A stretch of DNA of 64,000 nt from assembly GCA_021295155.1 (NCBI GenBank), contig JAJTJC010000035.1, forward strand, positions 124,001 through 188,000. The letters run 5' to 3'. This DNA is from Flavobacteriaceae bacterium D16 (GTDB taxonomy: Bacteria > Bacteroidota > Bacteroidia > Flavobacteriales > Flavobacteriaceae). How positions within the stretch are numbered: position 1 is the first letter of the stretch; every line of letters starts with the position of its first letter. The notes beneath the pieces are model-generated. The model was given only the letters and a program-made list of their open reading frames with translations, made no database searches and was not told the DNA's origin. The position numbers were made by a program, and so were the translations under genes. Below are positions 62,464 through 64,000 of this stretch, piece after piece.

Positions 62464-64000
62464 TTAATCCCCTTCCACAAACATTTTTTCCAATTGCTGT
62501 ATTTTAGGGTCATGCTCTGGTGAGAGGGTAAAGGCTACCCTGACCGTACCCTTTTTAGTATAGATAGAATAATCACCCCTAAGTTGATTGTAAGGTGTTA
62601 GTTCAGATACACTATCTATTGCACCGGCCTGTTCCCATATTTCAGCCCAGGCGTCCATCCTGTGATTTCTGGATTTATCCAGGTAGAAATTTTCTGCCAG
62701 AATCTGGTTGCCCAGATCCATGTCCCATTCCTGGATCAGTTCGGTAAGCTGTTCTTGTCGTTTTTTGAGGATATTCGAAACAGGCAGACTTCTTGGTTTC
62801 AATGCTGCCTTTTCAAAAAGCAGCTTTGCGATTTTATCGTAGGGCCAGGGTGATGTATAAGTAAGGTTGCCAAATGCCATCAGGCCCACTCCAAACTCTG
62901 GAAAGAATACATAATTACTCCCAAAACCAGGCAGGGCACCACCGTGCGAAACCTGCACCCTTCCATTGCAATCCTGACGGATTCCCAGTCCGAATCCGTA
63001 TCCATTCATAACGGCACAGGGATCACCATTGAAATCCTCAGCATTTGAATATAGTCTGCTGAACTGAGGGGTATGCATTTGTCTTAGACTGCTTCGTTTA
63101 ATGGGACCTTCATCAGCATCAGACCTTGGCGGCCAGGCCGACAGATGGAAGCTCACGTATTTGCTGAAGTCTTCTATACTGGTAATTAAGCCCCCCATAG
63201 CTCCGTAGGAACCATCATGCAGCATGGGTTCCAGTTTCCAATTTTCATCTTCCCAGCGATAGCCTATTACCAGCTGGCCCTCAGGGACCTTATCAAATTC
63301 CCAGTACGTTTGATTCATCCCCAGGGGCTTAAATATTTCTTGTTGTATATAGTCCTGATAGGGTTTGCCGGAGACCTTACCAATAATGGCCCCTAAAAGG
63401 GCGTAACCCGTATTGCTGTATTCGTAAGTATAAGAAGGGGTATTGGATAAAGACGGCCCGGATTGTATAAGCTCTTTCAACATGGCGTTTGATTCATCCA
63501 GTTGACGATCTCCCCAGGGATTGTCTTCCGGAAATCCAGCGGTCATGGTAAGCAAATTCTCAATGGTGATTTCGGGTGAATCACTGGTAAGGTATGTTAT
63601 TCCAAACATCTCGGGAATATAGTCTGAAACCGGATCACTAAGCGAAAGTTTCTCTTCATCCCGCAGTTTCATAATAGCCATGGCTGTGAAACTCTTCGTC
63701 ATGGAAGCTATTCGAAATGCCGAGTTAGTTCCTGCGGGAATATTTTTTTCGAGGTTCACAACCCCTGTTGCAGCAGACAGAACCAGTTCATCGTCTACCA
63801 CCAAGCCGTAAGCAATCCCCGGTATATGTTCTGCTTTACTGTGTTCAACAATGAGCTCATGCAGCTCATCTGCCAATCCCTTTATTTGTGCTTTACGAGA
63901 ATCGTTTGTAAATACTGCAGGTTGATATTCCGTGCTGTAATTGATCTTTTCCTCAACATATTCTTCTTTTTCTACTCCATTTTTACAAGAAGTGAGTGCA
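62464..64000 (-). CDS. Serine beta-lactamase-like hydrolase lipoprotein, N-terminus cut by window edge
   Basis: The frame is open from the window edge. The visible part opens ALTSCKNGVEKEE, where LTSC is a lipobox, so the true start lies beyond 64000 and the protein is a lipoprotein, not a cytosolic protein starting at 63876 (that codon is TTG). The penicillin-binding-protein/class C fold motifs are SMTK (SxxK) in FRIASMTKSF, YSN in YEYSNTGYALLG and HGG in VSHGGALPGFG. The last 110 residues are an added domain. Substrates may be peptides or esters; beta-lactam hydrolysis is not indicated. Confidence 0.9.
   Translation of the reverse strand, partial: ALTSCKNGVEKEEYVEEKINYSTEYQPAVFTNDSRKAQIKGLADELHELIVEHSKAEHIPGIAYGLVVDDELVLSAATGVVNLEKNIPAGTNSAFRIASMTKSFTAMAIMKLRDEEKLSLSDPVSDYIPEMFGITYLTSDSPEITIENLLTMTAGFPEDNPWGDRQLDESNAMLKELIQSGPSLSNTPSYTYEYSNTGYALLGAIIGKVSGKPYQDYIQQEIFKPLGMNQTYWEFDKVPEGQLVIGYRWEDENWKLEPMLHDGSYGAMGGLITSIEDFSKYVSFHLSAWPPRSDADEGPIKRSSLRQMHTPQFSRLYSNAEDFNGDPCAVMNGYGFGLGIRQDCNGRVQVSHGGALPGFGSNYVFFPEFGVGLMAFGNLTYTSPWPYDKIAKLLFEKAALKPRSLPVSNILKKRQEQLTELIQEWDMDLGNQILAENFYLDKSRNHRMDAWAEIWEQAGAIDSVSELTPYNQLRGDYSIYTKKGTVRVAFTLSPEHDPKIQQLEKMFVEGD

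Noticed and set aside
1-64000. Search for mobile elements, CRISPR arrays, tRNA or rRNA genes, and toxin-antitoxin or defence systems
   Set aside because: No transposase or integrase, no regularly spaced repeats, no cloverleaf and no defence-type gene cluster could be recognised; the content is core-genome in character.

Overview
This window is a chromosomal stretch from a member of the Bacteroidota, most likely a marine Flavobacteriaceae species. The evidence is a TonB-dependent receptor with an N-terminal carboxypeptidase-like domain, several flavobacterial families (DUF4834, DUF4870, DUF6146-like, BatA, TIGR02757), near absence of Shine-Dalgarno sequences, and promoters of the TTG-N19..21-TAnnTTTG type. 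I see about 63 protein genes, almost all vertically inherited housekeeping types. I see no rRNA, tRNA, CRISPR array, insertion sequence or prophage. Both ends cut a gene: the receptor at the left lacks its C-terminus and the serine-hydrolase lipoprotein at the right lacks its signal peptide.

Layout. 1-4.1 kb: TonB receptor with a lysine-tailed periplasmic partner, an ArsC-like protein, and prfB, whose full reading frame needs the classical +1 frameshift. 4.1-10.5 kb: secreted metalloprotease, threonine aldolase, DUF1508 protein, YbaB, oligopeptidase B-like lipoprotein. 10.5-14.1 kb: cysteine-synthase-like enzyme, serine-palmitoyltransferase-like enzyme and a long GNAT protein, together a candidate sulfonolipid (capnine) route. 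14.1-22 kb: outer-membrane protein, an operon for surface polysaccharide (DUF4834, YfhO, glycosyltransferase, flippase), and an arginine-rich secreted protein. 22.2-28.4 kb: uvrA, two tandem sigma factors each followed by a 47-residue microprotein, a cluster-less endonuclease III, and bcp. 28.4-35.4 kb: conserved unknown protein, metallo-beta-lactamase-fold hydrolase, and an operon of BatA protein, degenerate dihydroorotase, DUF4870 and esterase. 35.4-44.1 kb: glycosyltransferase/SGNH/S10 peptidase operon, exported Gfo/Idh oxidoreductase, SpoIIAA-like protein, TIGR02757, LolD-like ATPase, folE and small envelope proteins. 44.1-50.4 kb: DUF937, serA, serC, LuxC-type reductase, ferredoxin, agmatinase-family enzyme, ychF. 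50.5-57.2 kb: parE, parC, mscL, TerC, lipoprotein, XRE regulator. 57.4-64 kb: M14 peptidase, Lrp regulator, DinB protein, aroB, proline dehydrogenase, serine hydrolase.

The strongest candidate for something undescribed is the tandem sigma-factor/microprotein duplication at 25.1-27.2 kb. Both 47-residue proteins (too short for ordinary gene calling) are paralogous to each other, and both have the same inverted repeat, GTTAT-N6-ATAAC, just before the start codon. Next are the candidate sulfonolipid cluster, the dihydroorotase-like protein that has lost most metal ligands, a hairpin that buries the start codon of the SpoIIAA-like gene, and helically spaced palindromes in front of the M14 peptidase. 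Across the window, TAnnTTTG boxes lie 15-22 nt before eleven start codons, which helped to choose starts. All functional names rest on motif recognition by eye; no database search was run.
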